Source: PALSA-1296 sp037143335 (lineage in GTDB: Bacteria > Bacteroidota > Ignavibacteria > Palsa-1295). Taken from it: 64,000 nucleotides of DNA. Positions within the stretch are counted from its first letter, which is position 1; every line of letters starts with the position of its first letter. Made by a program: the position numbers and the translations under genes. The notes under the pieces were generated by a model that worked only from the letters and a program-made list of their open reading frames with translations, did not search any database and was not told the DNA's origin. Shown piece after piece: positions 54,057 to 63,475 of the stretch. Where the stretch lies: NCBI GenBank assembly GCA_037143335.1, contig JBAWZA010000007.1, positions 62,001 to 126,000 on the forward strand, written 5' to 3'.

Positions 54057-57000
54057 TAAAAAATTTCCTTCGATAACGCGATTATTTTATCAAGCTCTTT
54101 CTTCGAGGCCGACTCACCTCCGTAGATAAAGGTTGAGGTCAGATACTCCCAATCCGATTTCGATAAGCCATATAGATCGCGGGCAATGAGGATTTCCAAT
54201 TCGGCGCGAACTTTTATCGCATCGGCTTTCGGATTTACTTTCACGCCAAGCTGTTTGCCAAGCTCCGTGAATTCACCTTTTTCATCATTCAGCGAAAGCA
54301 ATGTGAAACCAAGTTCGACGATTTTCTCTTCCTGTTTTTTATTTGCTTCGGCGATGGGGAGTTCGTTAATGAAGAACATATTAAGGTTAGCTGACACCTT
54401 ATTGCGAATGTAATAATTGAGTGTGAGTGAATTCCATAAAGACATCATGTGAATAAGATTATCTCTCGAAATCAAGGTCTGTACAATTTTTTCTTTCTGA
54501 AGCTGATAAGCATAATTCTTTAAGTAGTTCATAGAATTTCCGATCACGACATTCGGCGGAACAATTGAGCTAATCAGTGTCAGTTGGTCGGTTGATCGTC
54601 CAATTGCACGGTAAACAAGCCGATACTCATCTAAATCTATCTTTACTATTAAATCTTCAACATCTCCATTTTCAAGTTCTAAGTCACGTTTAATTCGGAA
54701 TCGCTCTTTCGGCTCGATACGTTCTCGTGCATCTTTTGCTGTCACATAGTACCGAGGTGTTGAAAAATGTGATTCAAATTGATGAATCATTTTTCCTTCA
54801 TAAAGGATAAAATTCTTCGATCCAATATCTTTCGTCTTTGTAGTAAGACGATGGAATAAATGGCTGTCATTCGTCATGTGGAATTCGGTATGCAAACGAA
54901 TGGGCAGCTTTGAAAATAAAGTGTGTTCTCCTCGAATTCTCTTGCACAGTTCAAAATCTTCTGGTTTTTCGAACTCCATTATTGAGAGTATTTCAGGTGA
55001 AAACTTCTCAATCATTTGAAGAGTATAATGAATTGGCTCTTTCTCATATAATTCGACTGGATCAAGGAGATAGAAAAGAGCATCAAATGTCTTGTCTTTA
55101 CTCTTGTTCTTTTCTTTTTGTGCGATAACAATGGAGAATTTAAATCGGCTATCTACATCAGGGAACTGTGTCAATATTTTTTCCTTGCCATCAATGACAA
55201 CTTTATAGCCTCTATTCTCGAATGATGAAAGTTCAGATAGAGAGTTTTCTAAAATGAGAAGCTCTCGCAAATCAATAGACCCCGCATCAGTTTGAATTCC
55301 GCTCGGGACAAGCACAACTAACAATCCCGATTTGCGAAGCAATGCGAGATCGCGTTCTATGAAATACTTATAATAATTCGGGTCGCCAGAACCTTGATGA
55401 GAGTACTGTTGAGAAATATACTCATTGTATGTTTCATAGGATTTGCGGTAAGCTTCCCATCCAGAATTGAAAGCCGGATTCGACTCTGATTCATGAGCAA
55501 ACCATTCATCAACATCCAACACATCTTTCTTACCCTTGCCTTGATTCGCAAATTCCTTCTTTACAGGCTTAATCGCTTCCCATGGTGGATTGCTAATAAC
55601 GGCATGGAATCCCCTTTTCGCTTCGGGGAATGGTGTTCCATCTTTATCAAAAAAGCAATAAAAGAATTCAACGCACAGAAAAACAGGATTAGCTATTTCC
55701 GGAATTTCTTGCTTCAGTTTTTGCTTCAGAATTTTCTTAATCCCCTTTGCTGAATCAATGATAGATGGATCAAAAGGATTTGCAATATACGCATCTCGAA
55801 TCCGATGAAGCTCCTGCAACTGGGCAATGTGTTCGGCAGAAAGAATTTCAATTTGCTTTTCGATTGGAATATCTGCAAGGCTATCACCGCACGCGTAATT
55901 AAGTTCAAGGTTCGGCAGGATATGTGTATCTTTTCCTGTAAGCCTTCTATAATTATAATGCTTCGGACTTAATTTTATGGCTTCCTTCCAGATATTGGTC
56001 TTTGCAGTATCCAGTGCTCGTTCGTCTATATCTATTGCATGGATATGATGAAGAATGATCGAGGAAATAAGATGAATTGGACTGAATATTTTTTCTTCGT
56101 CACGGAATTTCTGTGTTTCGATAACATTCTTTGGCATATTTCCGATGTTAGCAGAATCAATTGTTCTGACCCAGCTTGTTTCGTCATCGATTTTCTTATA
56201 CCACGAAAATATTTCCTTCAGCACCTTGATCAGAAAGCTTCCGCTACCCGAGGTCGGGTCAATAATTCTGATTTCGCGCAATTCGACTAGTAGAGTTCTT
56301 GCCGTTGCAAAATCAACGGTATCTTTATTTACGGCTGCAATAATTTTCGTGATGATTGGTTCAAACAGAGGATCCACAAGCTTTTTTGCCATGTAGCTTG
56401 TAATCTCTTTTGGCGTGTAGTAAATCCCTGAATCTTTTTTTCCTTCAGCAATGAATTGCTCGTATGCTTTTCCGAAGACGTCCTCATCAATTTGTCGGAA
56501 GTTATAGTGGATCATTCCTTTTTGGAATGTCTTGTTCCACTGGTCAAGTCCGAGTGATGCTTCGAATACCGTTTTGAAACGGTTGATATTATCTGTTGTT
56601 TTTAGGACATGGGGCCAAAACCGCGCCTTAAATAATTCGGTATCGTAAAAATCATCGAAAAAATCCTCGATATAGCCGAAGTATTTATCGAATACCTTAT
56701 CGAATCCTTTCATTTCCCAATCATTGCGGATGATCTCATATTTCGTTGTAAGATATTTGAAATCAATTAAACCAAAATCTTCGAGGGTCTTAATAAATAT
56801 GATCTTATTGAGCAGCATAACGATCAATTCTTCCTTGGATAACGTATCGGTCTCGTTGAATTCGACTTTAAGAAATTCATTGTACCATTCTTTAAGGTCT
56901 TCAAAGAACTGTTGATCGAGATTATGTTTTGGCGATTGGTCTTCAATGCGTCGGATGACATCCCAGATATTATTCTCCGAATCGACAAATTGCCGAAGCA

Positions 57001-57493
57001 GTTCAGGAAATGCTATTTCATGGAAGGGCTTAAATTCCAGTATTGCATTACGATTGAATAAGTATGCAGTCCTTAGGTCACAGAGAATAACGTAATCGTT
57101 TCCTTTTAGATAATTTGTGACTTGAGTCGGATGATGTTTCCATGTCAATTCATCGGCAACCAATCTGGAATCGGCAAGTTCAAATTTGAAAAGCGGCTTT
57201 AACTCGAAGAGCAACGGATTGGAATCCTGCTGCATGACTGAAAAATCGATGAACCCTCCATCGATCCTGACTTCATTGAATGCAGAAGTTTTTTTTAGCA
57301 CATCTGTAATCAGTGACCGAAAGAGCTGATGTACTGCAGTTTCAGGCTTGACTCTGTTTTTAAGACTCGTGATATATTGAACTATCGGCTCATACTTGTA
57401 ACTTGGATCGGCGAATTGAAACCCGTCGACCGGAATAACATCCTGACTGACGAGATCTGATAATTCTTTGATTATATCATACGGTTTTAACAT
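54056..57493 (-). CDS. Type IIG restriction-modification enzyme (Eco57I-like)
   Basis: 1145 residues from the ATG at 57493; the frame continues to 57589 but only through a dispersed repeat. A PD-(D/E)xK-like nuclease domain lies near the N-terminus (F-I-D-F, then F-E-L-K-P-L-F near 98, and QVTNYLKGNDYVILCDL). The adenine methyltransferase part has motif I DPTSGSGSFL (about 412) and motif IV N-P-P-W (about 634), with YYTPKEITSYMAKK before motif I. The C-terminal third is the target-recognition part. One chain therefore cuts and modifies DNA, protecting against phage. No separate specificity subunit is in the window. Confidence 0.9.
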   Translation of the reverse strand: MLKPYDIIKELSDLVSQDVIPVDGFQFADPSYKYEPIVQYITSLKNRVKPETAVHQLFRSLITDVLKKTSAFNEVRIDGGFIDFSVMQQDSNPLLFELKPLFKFELADSRLVADELTWKHHPTQVTNYLKGNDYVILCDLRTAYLFNRNAILEFKPFHEIAFPELLRQFVDSENNIWDVIRRIEDQSPKHNLDQQFFEDLKEWYNEFLKVEFNETDTLSKEELIVMLLNKIIFIKTLEDFGLIDFKYLTTKYEIIRNDWEMKGFDKVFDKYFGYIEDFFDDFYDTELFKARFWPHVLKTTDNINRFKTVFEASLGLDQWNKTFQKGMIHYNFRQIDEDVFGKAYEQFIAEGKKDSGIYYTPKEITSYMAKKLVDPLFEPIITKIIAAVNKDTVDFATARTLLVELREIRIIDPTSGSGSFLIKVLKEIFSWYKKIDDETSWVRTIDSANIGNMPKNVIETQKFRDEEKIFSPIHLISSIILHHIHAIDIDERALDTAKTNIWKEAIKLSPKHYNYRRLTGKDTHILPNLELNYACGDSLADIPIEKQIEILSAEHIAQLQELHRIRDAYIANPFDPSIIDSAKGIKKILKQKLKQEIPEIANPVFLCVEFFYCFFDKDGTPFPEAKRGFHAVISNPPWEAIKPVKKEFANQGKGKKDVLDVDEWFAHESESNPAFNSGWEAYRKSYETYNEYISQQYSHQGSGDPNYYKYFIERDLALLRKSGLLVVLVPSGIQTDAGSIDLRELLILENSLSELSSFENRGYKVVIDGKEKILTQFPDVDSRFKFSIVIAQKEKNKSKDKTFDALFYLLDPVELYEKEPIHYTLQMIEKFSPEILSIMEFEKPEDFELCKRIRGEHTLFSKLPIRLHTEFHMTNDSHLFHRLTTKTKDIGSKNFILYEGKMIHQFESHFSTPRYYVTAKDARERIEPKERFRIKRDLELENGDVEDLIVKIDLDEYRLVYRAIGRSTDQLTLISSIVPPNVVIGNSMNYLKNYAYQLQKEKIVQTLISRDNLIHMMSLWNSLTLNYYIRNKVSANLNMFFINELPIAEANKKQEEKIVELGFTLLSLNDEKGEFTELGKQLGVKVNPKADAIKVRAELEILIARDLYGLSKSDWEYLTSTFIYGGESASKKELDKIIALSKEIF

Positions 57494-57540
57494 TGTGCTC
57501 TCTAAACGCCTTAGGCACGAACAAAATTTCTTCGTAATAA

Positions 57541-57583
57541 CCACCCCCCGACCCCCTCCTTCAAAAGGAGGGGGAGTTTTTTT
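57541..57583. repeat. GC-rich inverted repeat CCCCCTCCTT/AAGGAGGGGG
   Basis: Ten-nt arms (57552-57561 and 57565-57574) with a 3-nt loop, flanked by a C-rich run on the left and seven T residues on the right. It fills the gap between the aspartate kinase stop and the restriction gene start. It looks like a dispersed repeat; with the T run it could also act as a terminator on the plus strand. Confidence 0.75.
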
Positions 57584-59021
57584 ATTCAAAGAACTCTCTA
57601 TGCAGTCGTTTCAGGGCTTCGACAGATTTATCTTCATCTACCAAGACCACCAGACTGCTTTCGACTGGCAGGAGTGCTCTGATCGGGAATACTCGGAGCG
57701 AGCGGAGTAGCCTTTCTCGAATCGCCGACAGATTCTGTGTTGCGTCGCGTGTTCGGACAAGTAATGAGAGTGCGGCAAGCGGACGCTCCTCCAAAATTTC
57801 ATAGCCAGCGTCGCGCAATGATTTAAAATGTTGTCTGCGTTCATCACGTCGGAAGCAGATCGTGATCTCCGTATCGCTTGCCCAATAATAAAAAGCTCGA
57901 CGCAGAGCAAATGCAGGAATCCCTTCGGTGCGCCCGTCGAATCTGCCAGGTTGTTTGGGATTTCTGCGACGTACTTTCTGCGATTTCCGAACGTACACAG
58001 TGGAGATATTCTGCTCAAGTGCAAGTGCAATCGGCTTTGGCGAACGCACAGGATTTCCCGTTGTCTCGGAAATCGTTGTGCCGCGGAGAATTTTTTTTCC
58101 TAATGCGGTTACTCTCAGTGATGTTTGATTCATATTCCCCTCACCCATCAAGGGTTGGGCAACGTTCTGAAATAGCGCACGAATACCACGTCTTCCGATT
58201 TCATCGGCTTCTTCGAATGAAAGATGCCTGATTGCTTTGGCTTTCGGAACGAGTTCGGGATCGGCCGTAAAAATTCCAGGGACACTTTTCCAGAATACCA
58301 CTTCTTTAGCGCCAAGTGCTTTGCCAATCAACGTTGCAGATAAATCCGAGCTTTCACTACCCATCGTAGTAGTATCACCTTCAGGGGTCGAGCCGATAAA
58401 ACCTTGTGTGATGACAATCTTGCCTTGATTGAGTTTTGGAACAATAATTTCTTTTGCTTTTTGAGTTATCGCACCCATATCGGGTATAGCCGCAGTATAA
58501 TCTGCACTGGTGATAATTACTTTTCGCGCATCACATATTTCGATTGGCAACCCGATGTCCTCGAAGGCTGCGGCGATGAGAGCCGTAGCGAACTGTTCAC
58601 CTCGGGCAAGGAATGCATCAAGCGTGCGGGGTGAGAGTTCTCGAGTGATAGTCACGCCTTCGACAAGACTCGAAATTTCTTTTGCGATAGAGTGAAATTT
58701 TTCAACGGTTCGTTGAAATAATTTTTCTGAGAGATCAAGCGAAGAAGCAAGCTGACTATGACGCTCAATGATGCGCTCAAGTGTTCCTCCAGCGAAAAGA
58801 CTCTTCCCTGCTTCAGCGTCTTCGGCGATGGAGCGGAGTCTTCTGGTCGTATGACCTATCGCCGAGATAATTACGACTACGCCGGGCGTAATTCCGCCGA
58901 TCGTCTTCTTGCGCCGAAGTTTGCGAATCTCCTCGGAGTGTGCAGTTGCAACGTGATCGCGCATGCGCTCTAAGCCTCGAACTGTTCGCGTGGTCGCACC
59001 GCCAAATTTATAAACAAGCAT
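57582..59021 (-). CDS. lysC: Aspartate kinase
   Basis: 479 residues. It phosphorylates aspartate, the first step to lysine, threonine, methionine and diaminopimelate. Y-K-F-G-G-A opens the kinase domain, and FIGSTPEGDTTTMGSESSD and W-K-S-V-P-G-I-F-T-A-D-P are in place. The regulatory ACT region (about 310-479) contains a basic insertion (S-Q-K-V-R-R-R-N-P-K) and is less conserved, so feedback control may differ from the norm. It starts on the minus strand and is divergent from the hydrolase gene. Confidence 0.92.
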   Translation of the reverse strand: MLVYKFGGATTRTVRGLERMRDHVATAHSEEIRKLRRKKTIGGITPGVVVIISAIGHTTRRLRSIAEDAEAGKSLFAGGTLERIIERHSQLASSLDLSEKLFQRTVEKFHSIAKEISSLVEGVTITRELSPRTLDAFLARGEQFATALIAAAFEDIGLPIEICDARKVIITSADYTAAIPDMGAITQKAKEIIVPKLNQGKIVITQGFIGSTPEGDTTTMGSESSDLSATLIGKALGAKEVVFWKSVPGIFTADPELVPKAKAIRHLSFEEADEIGRRGIRALFQNVAQPLMGEGNMNQTSLRVTALGKKILRGTTISETTGNPVRSPKPIALALEQNISTVYVRKSQKVRRRNPKQPGRFDGRTEGIPAFALRRAFYYWASDTEITICFRRDERRQHFKSLRDAGYEILEERPLAALSLLVRTRDATQNLSAIRERLLRSLRVFPIRALLPVESSLVVLVDEDKSVEALKRLHREFFE

Positions 59022-59088
59022 CGTAGATTTATTCTGTCCAAGTTAAATAAGATGGAGCGGCAATTAGTTCAGTATTGTTCTTAACAAA

Positions 59089-59874
59089 ATGATTTCACTT
59101 CGCGACATAAACCCCAAAGCGAATCAGACTAACCATCTGGTATTGCTCCATGCTTTCCCGTTTTCGTCCGTGATGTGGGATGAAGCCGCATCGATTATTA
59201 AGTCTCACGCCTCGCAGTTCTCTATTATTCTCGTAGATTTTCCGGGGTTCGGTTCTGCACCATATCTTCATCAATGGACGTTGAAAGAAGCAGTGATTGA
59301 TTTACACTCACAATTACAATCCCTTGGAATAGAGAAAGCAGTCATTGGCGGAATCTCGATGGGAGGGTATGCTGCGTTTGCATACTATAGTCTTTTCCGC
59401 GATAGCGTTACAGGACTTATTCTCTCGAATACGAAAGCCGCCGCAGATTCTTTGGATGCTAAAAAAAATAGAGAAGAATTTGCTCTTGCTGTCGAAACTG
59501 ACGGATACGAAGCCGTATATGAAAAATTGTTGCCGAAGTTAGTATCCGATAATGCGTTCGAGAACAACTCCGATTTATTGCTCAGTTTAAAAAATCAGAT
59601 TGAAGGCTCAGAGACGAGGTCAATTGCTGCATGTTCACGAACTCTTGCGTTGAGAGAGGATTCATCGGAATTATTGCCAATAATCAGTTGTCCGACGCTT
59701 GTGATCACTTCCGATGCTGACAAGATTATTCCTGCAAAAGAAATGCAGGAGCTTTCTACGAAAATACCGGGCTCAATTTTCAAATCACTACCAGAGGTTG
59801 GGCATTTATCAGTAATTGAAGATCCGAGAACGTGGTCGGAATTCGTTGTCTCATTTTTGAACGATATCCAGTAA
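59089..59874 (+). CDS. Alpha/beta hydrolase
   Basis: 261 residues. The oxyanion segment is H-A-F-P-F-S-S, the nucleophile elbow G-I-S-M-G-G-Y, the acid is Asp in ITSDADKIIP and the base His in PEVGHLSV, so the triad is complete. The family covers esterases, lactonases and similar enzymes; the substrate is not evident. The TPR gene begins 3 nt after its stop. Confidence 0.9.
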   Translation: MISLRDINPKANQTNHLVLLHAFPFSSVMWDEAASIIKSHASQFSIILVDFPGFGSAPYLHQWTLKEAVIDLHSQLQSLGIEKAVIGGISMGGYAAFAYYSLFRDSVTGLILSNTKAAADSLDAKKNREEFALAVETDGYEAVYEKLLPKLVSDNAFENNSDLLLSLKNQIEGSETRSIAACSRTLALREDSSELLPIISCPTLVITSDADKIIPAKEMQELSTKIPGSIFKSLPEVGHLSVIEDPRTWSEFVVSFLNDIQ

Positions 59875-59877
59875 CAT

Positions 59878-62800
59878 TTGCGCACGACAGTCCAATTTTT
59901 CTTCATAGCATTTCTTCTCACTAGCTCGAGTCTTCTGCTCGCGCAGACTCCTGAGCGCAGTTCGGTCTTCAATAAGGATAATTCGCCATGGCCAACTGAT
60001 GAATTCAGTGGACCTGCGGACATAGTGAATCGGTATATTCACTTCGGATCACGTTCACTCCTTGATGAACTTGAGATGCGAGGCTCTTCGGAGAAAACTT
60101 CTGCGATGTATCAATTAGGATCACTCGAAGCATATCACCGCAGAGAGCTCATCGCTTCGCAAAATGCCCTGCATGAAATCATCGAGCATGAAACGTCGTC
60201 ATCACTCCATTACTCTGAAGCAAAATTACTCGCAGCACTTGAGTTGCTTTCGGAGCAAAACATTGATGCAAAGAAGCGCTCCGCAATTGAAGAAAATTTA
60301 TTAAAGATTGATACAGTGTCTTTTGTCGGCAACAATTTCGTTGCCGCTGAGTATTTCTACTGGCTGGCTGAAATTCGCAGGTACAACAGGGATATTTCCG
60401 CTTCGGCAAACTCCTATCAATCAGCCATTGCAAGGCTCTCCGCAATTTTGCATTATGATGATAGCATTACACATCATCGCAGTTCGTCACTCAAATCACT
60501 CTCGCAGTACCGACTTGCAGAGCTATACGAATACGAACTACGATTCATAAAAGCGTGCGAGTTATACGATACGGTTGCGTCGAACCCATCATCGAAGCTA
60601 AGGATATTTTCCTCTTTGAAGCGCGCCTCGCTCCTGCGTTCAATCGGTGATTACCATTCATCACTCAAAGAGCTTTCACGGACTGATGAGTTATTCGGAT
60701 TGCAAATAAATACATTGGTCAGTCCTTCCGAGCGAACGCTTCAATACGAATCATCATTTTCTTATTCACGGTCTCTCAGTGGTGACTCCGTACTCTATTG
60801 TTCACAATACACTCTCGCTCAGATTTTTTTACTGAAAGGTTCGGCATACTCAAATCTCAAGGAATTCGATTCAGCGAAGAAATTTCTACTACTGGCACAG
60901 GAGTCATTGAATCGCTCGGTTGATTCACTCAAGCAAGCGTCGGAGTACCGCTTCCTTCGTCATGGTATCACCTTCGAACGGGGATGGATGGCACTTGGCA
61001 ATGGAGCGAATGACAGCGCTGCAACATTATTCTCAGAACTTGCTTCTGAAGATACCTCATCGCATTCGAACTCACTCTCAAGTAATAGCGAAATATCCGA
61101 TGGAGCAAGTTTTTTTCATGAACGAAAAAACGAGAAGGCATCAGGCACTTTCGCGGCTACCACAAGTTATATCTATGATGATTATCCTGAACGTGCACGG
61201 TTCTATCTTGGCATTGCTCTTTCACGTGCAGGAAAAGTTGACGCCGCTCGTGATGTCTTGACAAATTTATCGCTCGACCCATCTGCGCTTTATTCAGACA
61301 AAGCAAAATATCATCTTGCGTTAGTTGAATTCCGAAGTGGTAGATCCATTCAAGCAGAAGCACTTCTTTCGCAGATCGTCTTGCATCGGTCACTATCCGG
61401 AGTCTTTGCATCAGTATTGCTGGGTGACATTCACTACCGTCGTTCAAGTTTTGCGAAGGCTTCGGAGTACTTCGCATTTGCCCTCGCCAATCTTCCCGAA
61501 CATGATACTGTCCTGCGCTCTGTGTGCGCATTAGAGCGTGGTCTGAGTTTACTTCCACTTGGTTCGTGGGCAGAGTCAGCTGAGAATCTGAAACTTTACG
61601 TCGCACTCACTACTGCAAAGTCCGATGGACTTGATGAGGCACTTTTTTGGCTCGGCAGAGCGTACTTCCGCGCCGACAGCATGCCTCAAGCTCGGAATTG
61701 TTTCCGCAGAATTCTCACTGAATTTCCCGAAACAGATCGCAAGATTGATGCGCAGTACGGATATGCCTGGACATTATTCATGAATGGTGAATATGTAAAT
61801 GCAGATAAAGAATTTACAAAGGTTATCGAGATTGATGCGATCACCAAGTATGCATACGATGCTCTCTCGAGACGAGGTGATGCATTTTATGCTTTAGGTG
61901 ATATTAAAAATTCATTAGCCGTTTATAATTTAGCAATTGACCGACCTACATTTAACGAATACCGAACAACTCGTTCGCTATTTCAGACTGGAGTGTTGAG
62001 AATGCTCTCTGATAGCGGACGATCGGCGATGAACCTCTTTCGAACCATCTATACAAAATATCCGAAATCAAATATTATTGATAGGACATATTATAATTAT
62101 TCAGTTGCCGCATACTCACTCCAAAAAGATGATGAAGCGAATGAAGCGTTGCGGATACTGACGACTAAATTTAAAGATTCACCATTTGCCCCGAAAGGAT
62201 ATTTTCTTGGCGCCTACCAAGATCAAAAGAAAGGAAATTACCGCACTGCATACACACGCTACAAAAAAATAATTCAGGACTATCCAAACGCGGACGAGTT
62301 TGTGCCCTCAATCTTCGGTGCAATTAATGTTCTTTCTCGACAGAAAAAAAATGCTGAGGCGATCGCACTTTGCGATACATTCCTGTTAAAGAATCCCCAT
62401 GCGTCATTTGCTCCGCGACTGCTTTATCAAAAAGGCGAGATTCAATTTACATCGAACGATCTACAAGGTGCAGCAAAAACCTTTACTCGATTCACCGACG
62501 AATTCCCTGCCGATACCCTCCTGCCGTGGGCAAAGTTCATGTACGCTAAAACACAGCTTGGCACTTGCGAGAACTGTACCGAAGCGAAAGACCTGCTCAG
62601 CGAGCTAACAACGAAGTATGCAAATCAAGATGTCGCATCATTTGCATATTTAGAGCTTGCGAAGTTACAAGTCCGACTTGATGAAACAGATGAAGCAGCT
62701 ACAAACTTCACGAAGGCATTCGCAATGGAATACTATTCCAGTGAAGCAGCACCAAAGGCAATGTATGAATATGCGAGGTATCTTACTTCAGAACGACGGC

Positions 62801-63267
62801 TCTCTGACTCTGCGGTTCATGTGTATGACGACCTTGTCAATCGCTATAATGAGGAGACAAAAATCGGAGGCAATGCAATGCTCGAAGCAAGTACTGTTCT
62901 TCTCTCGACTGGTAAACGAAGCGGTGCTATTTCGCATCTTGAAAAACTTGCCTCTGCACAAGAAGGATACGAACTCGCGGCAGAAGCCAGGCTCCGAATG
63001 GCAAAATTATTCTTCTCCGATGGCGCTACAAAAAAAGCATTGACAGAATTTGAGAGAGCAAGGAATGATAATTCTACGAGACCAGAACAATTAGGAAAAT
63101 CCTACATCGGAAGCGTCGAATGCCAAATTGCGATGGGAAATAAAAAGAAAGCAAAACTATTGCTTGGTGAGGTATTGGCTAATCGGGAAATTCCGAAGAG
63201 TTACAGAGTGAAGGCGAAAGAGATATTACAGAGCCTTACCCAGAAAAAAACGAGGCGAAGAAGGTGA
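59878..63267 (+). CDS. Large secreted TPR-repeat protein
   Basis: 1129 residues from a TTG start with a signal peptide (MRTTVQFFFIAFLLTSSSLLLAQ). About 20 or more TPR-like units fill the mature chain (for example A-x-x-x-F-x-x-I-L-T-E-F-P near 605 and Y-R-T-A-Y-T-R-Y-K-K-I-I-Q-D-Y-P near 780), rather like the YbgF/BamD type that works in envelope assembly. A low-complexity Ser-rich stretch interrupts the array at about 395-420. The partner is unknown. The start follows the hydrolase stop by 3 nt. Confidence 0.82.
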   Translation: MRTTVQFFFIAFLLTSSSLLLAQTPERSSVFNKDNSPWPTDEFSGPADIVNRYIHFGSRSLLDELEMRGSSEKTSAMYQLGSLEAYHRRELIASQNALHEIIEHETSSSLHYSEAKLLAALELLSEQNIDAKKRSAIEENLLKIDTVSFVGNNFVAAEYFYWLAEIRRYNRDISASANSYQSAIARLSAILHYDDSITHHRSSSLKSLSQYRLAELYEYELRFIKACELYDTVASNPSSKLRIFSSLKRASLLRSIGDYHSSLKELSRTDELFGLQINTLVSPSERTLQYESSFSYSRSLSGDSVLYCSQYTLAQIFLLKGSAYSNLKEFDSAKKFLLLAQESLNRSVDSLKQASEYRFLRHGITFERGWMALGNGANDSAATLFSELASEDTSSHSNSLSSNSEISDGASFFHERKNEKASGTFAATTSYIYDDYPERARFYLGIALSRAGKVDAARDVLTNLSLDPSALYSDKAKYHLALVEFRSGRSIQAEALLSQIVLHRSLSGVFASVLLGDIHYRRSSFAKASEYFAFALANLPEHDTVLRSVCALERGLSLLPLGSWAESAENLKLYVALTTAKSDGLDEALFWLGRAYFRADSMPQARNCFRRILTEFPETDRKIDAQYGYAWTLFMNGEYVNADKEFTKVIEIDAITKYAYDALSRRGDAFYALGDIKNSLAVYNLAIDRPTFNEYRTTRSLFQTGVLRMLSDSGRSAMNLFRTIYTKYPKSNIIDRTYYNYSVAAYSLQKDDEANEALRILTTKFKDSPFAPKGYFLGAYQDQKKGNYRTAYTRYKKIIQDYPNADEFVPSIFGAINVLSRQKKNAEAIALCDTFLLKNPHASFAPRLLYQKGEIQFTSNDLQGAAKTFTRFTDEFPADTLLPWAKFMYAKTQLGTCENCTEAKDLLSELTTKYANQDVASFAYLELAKLQVRLDETDEAATNFTKAFAMEYYSSEAAPKAMYEYARYLTSERRLSDSAVHVYDDLVNRYNEETKIGGNAMLEASTVLLSTGKRSGAISHLEKLASAQEGYELAAEARLRMAKLFFSDGATKKALTEFERARNDNSTRPEQLGKSYIGSVECQIAMGNKKKAKLLLGEVLANREIPKSYRVKAKEILQSLTQKKTRRRR

Positions 63268-63288
63268 CAAACCGGAGCAAAAAAATAA

Positions 63289-63316
63289 ACCCAGCGCCCT
63301 TAGGCACTGGGTCTTT
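63289..63316. terminator. Bidirectional terminator between the TPR gene and fumC
   Basis: ACCCAG-C-GCC (63289-63298) pairs with GGC-A-CTGGGT (63303-63312), a 9-bp stem with one mismatch and a 4-nt loop. On the plus strand CTTTT follows; on the minus strand TTATTTTTTT follows, which is the stronger side. Confidence 0.75.
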
Positions 63317-63475
63317 TCTCTCACCTTGACTCTGGATACAAACGGCCTAAATGGAACCCGCCTACATCCATAAGTCTCACACTTTATAAGTTCGAACACT
63401 AAAACTCAACGAAGCTAATGGAAGTTCCGATTTTACGTATATATGACACATTTAACGCCCCGTTTGTGACACTAT

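Noticed and set aside
54056..57493. BREX PglX methyltransferase
   Set aside because: A nuclease-like domain precedes the methyltransferase part, and no other BREX gene is nearby. Type IIG fits better.
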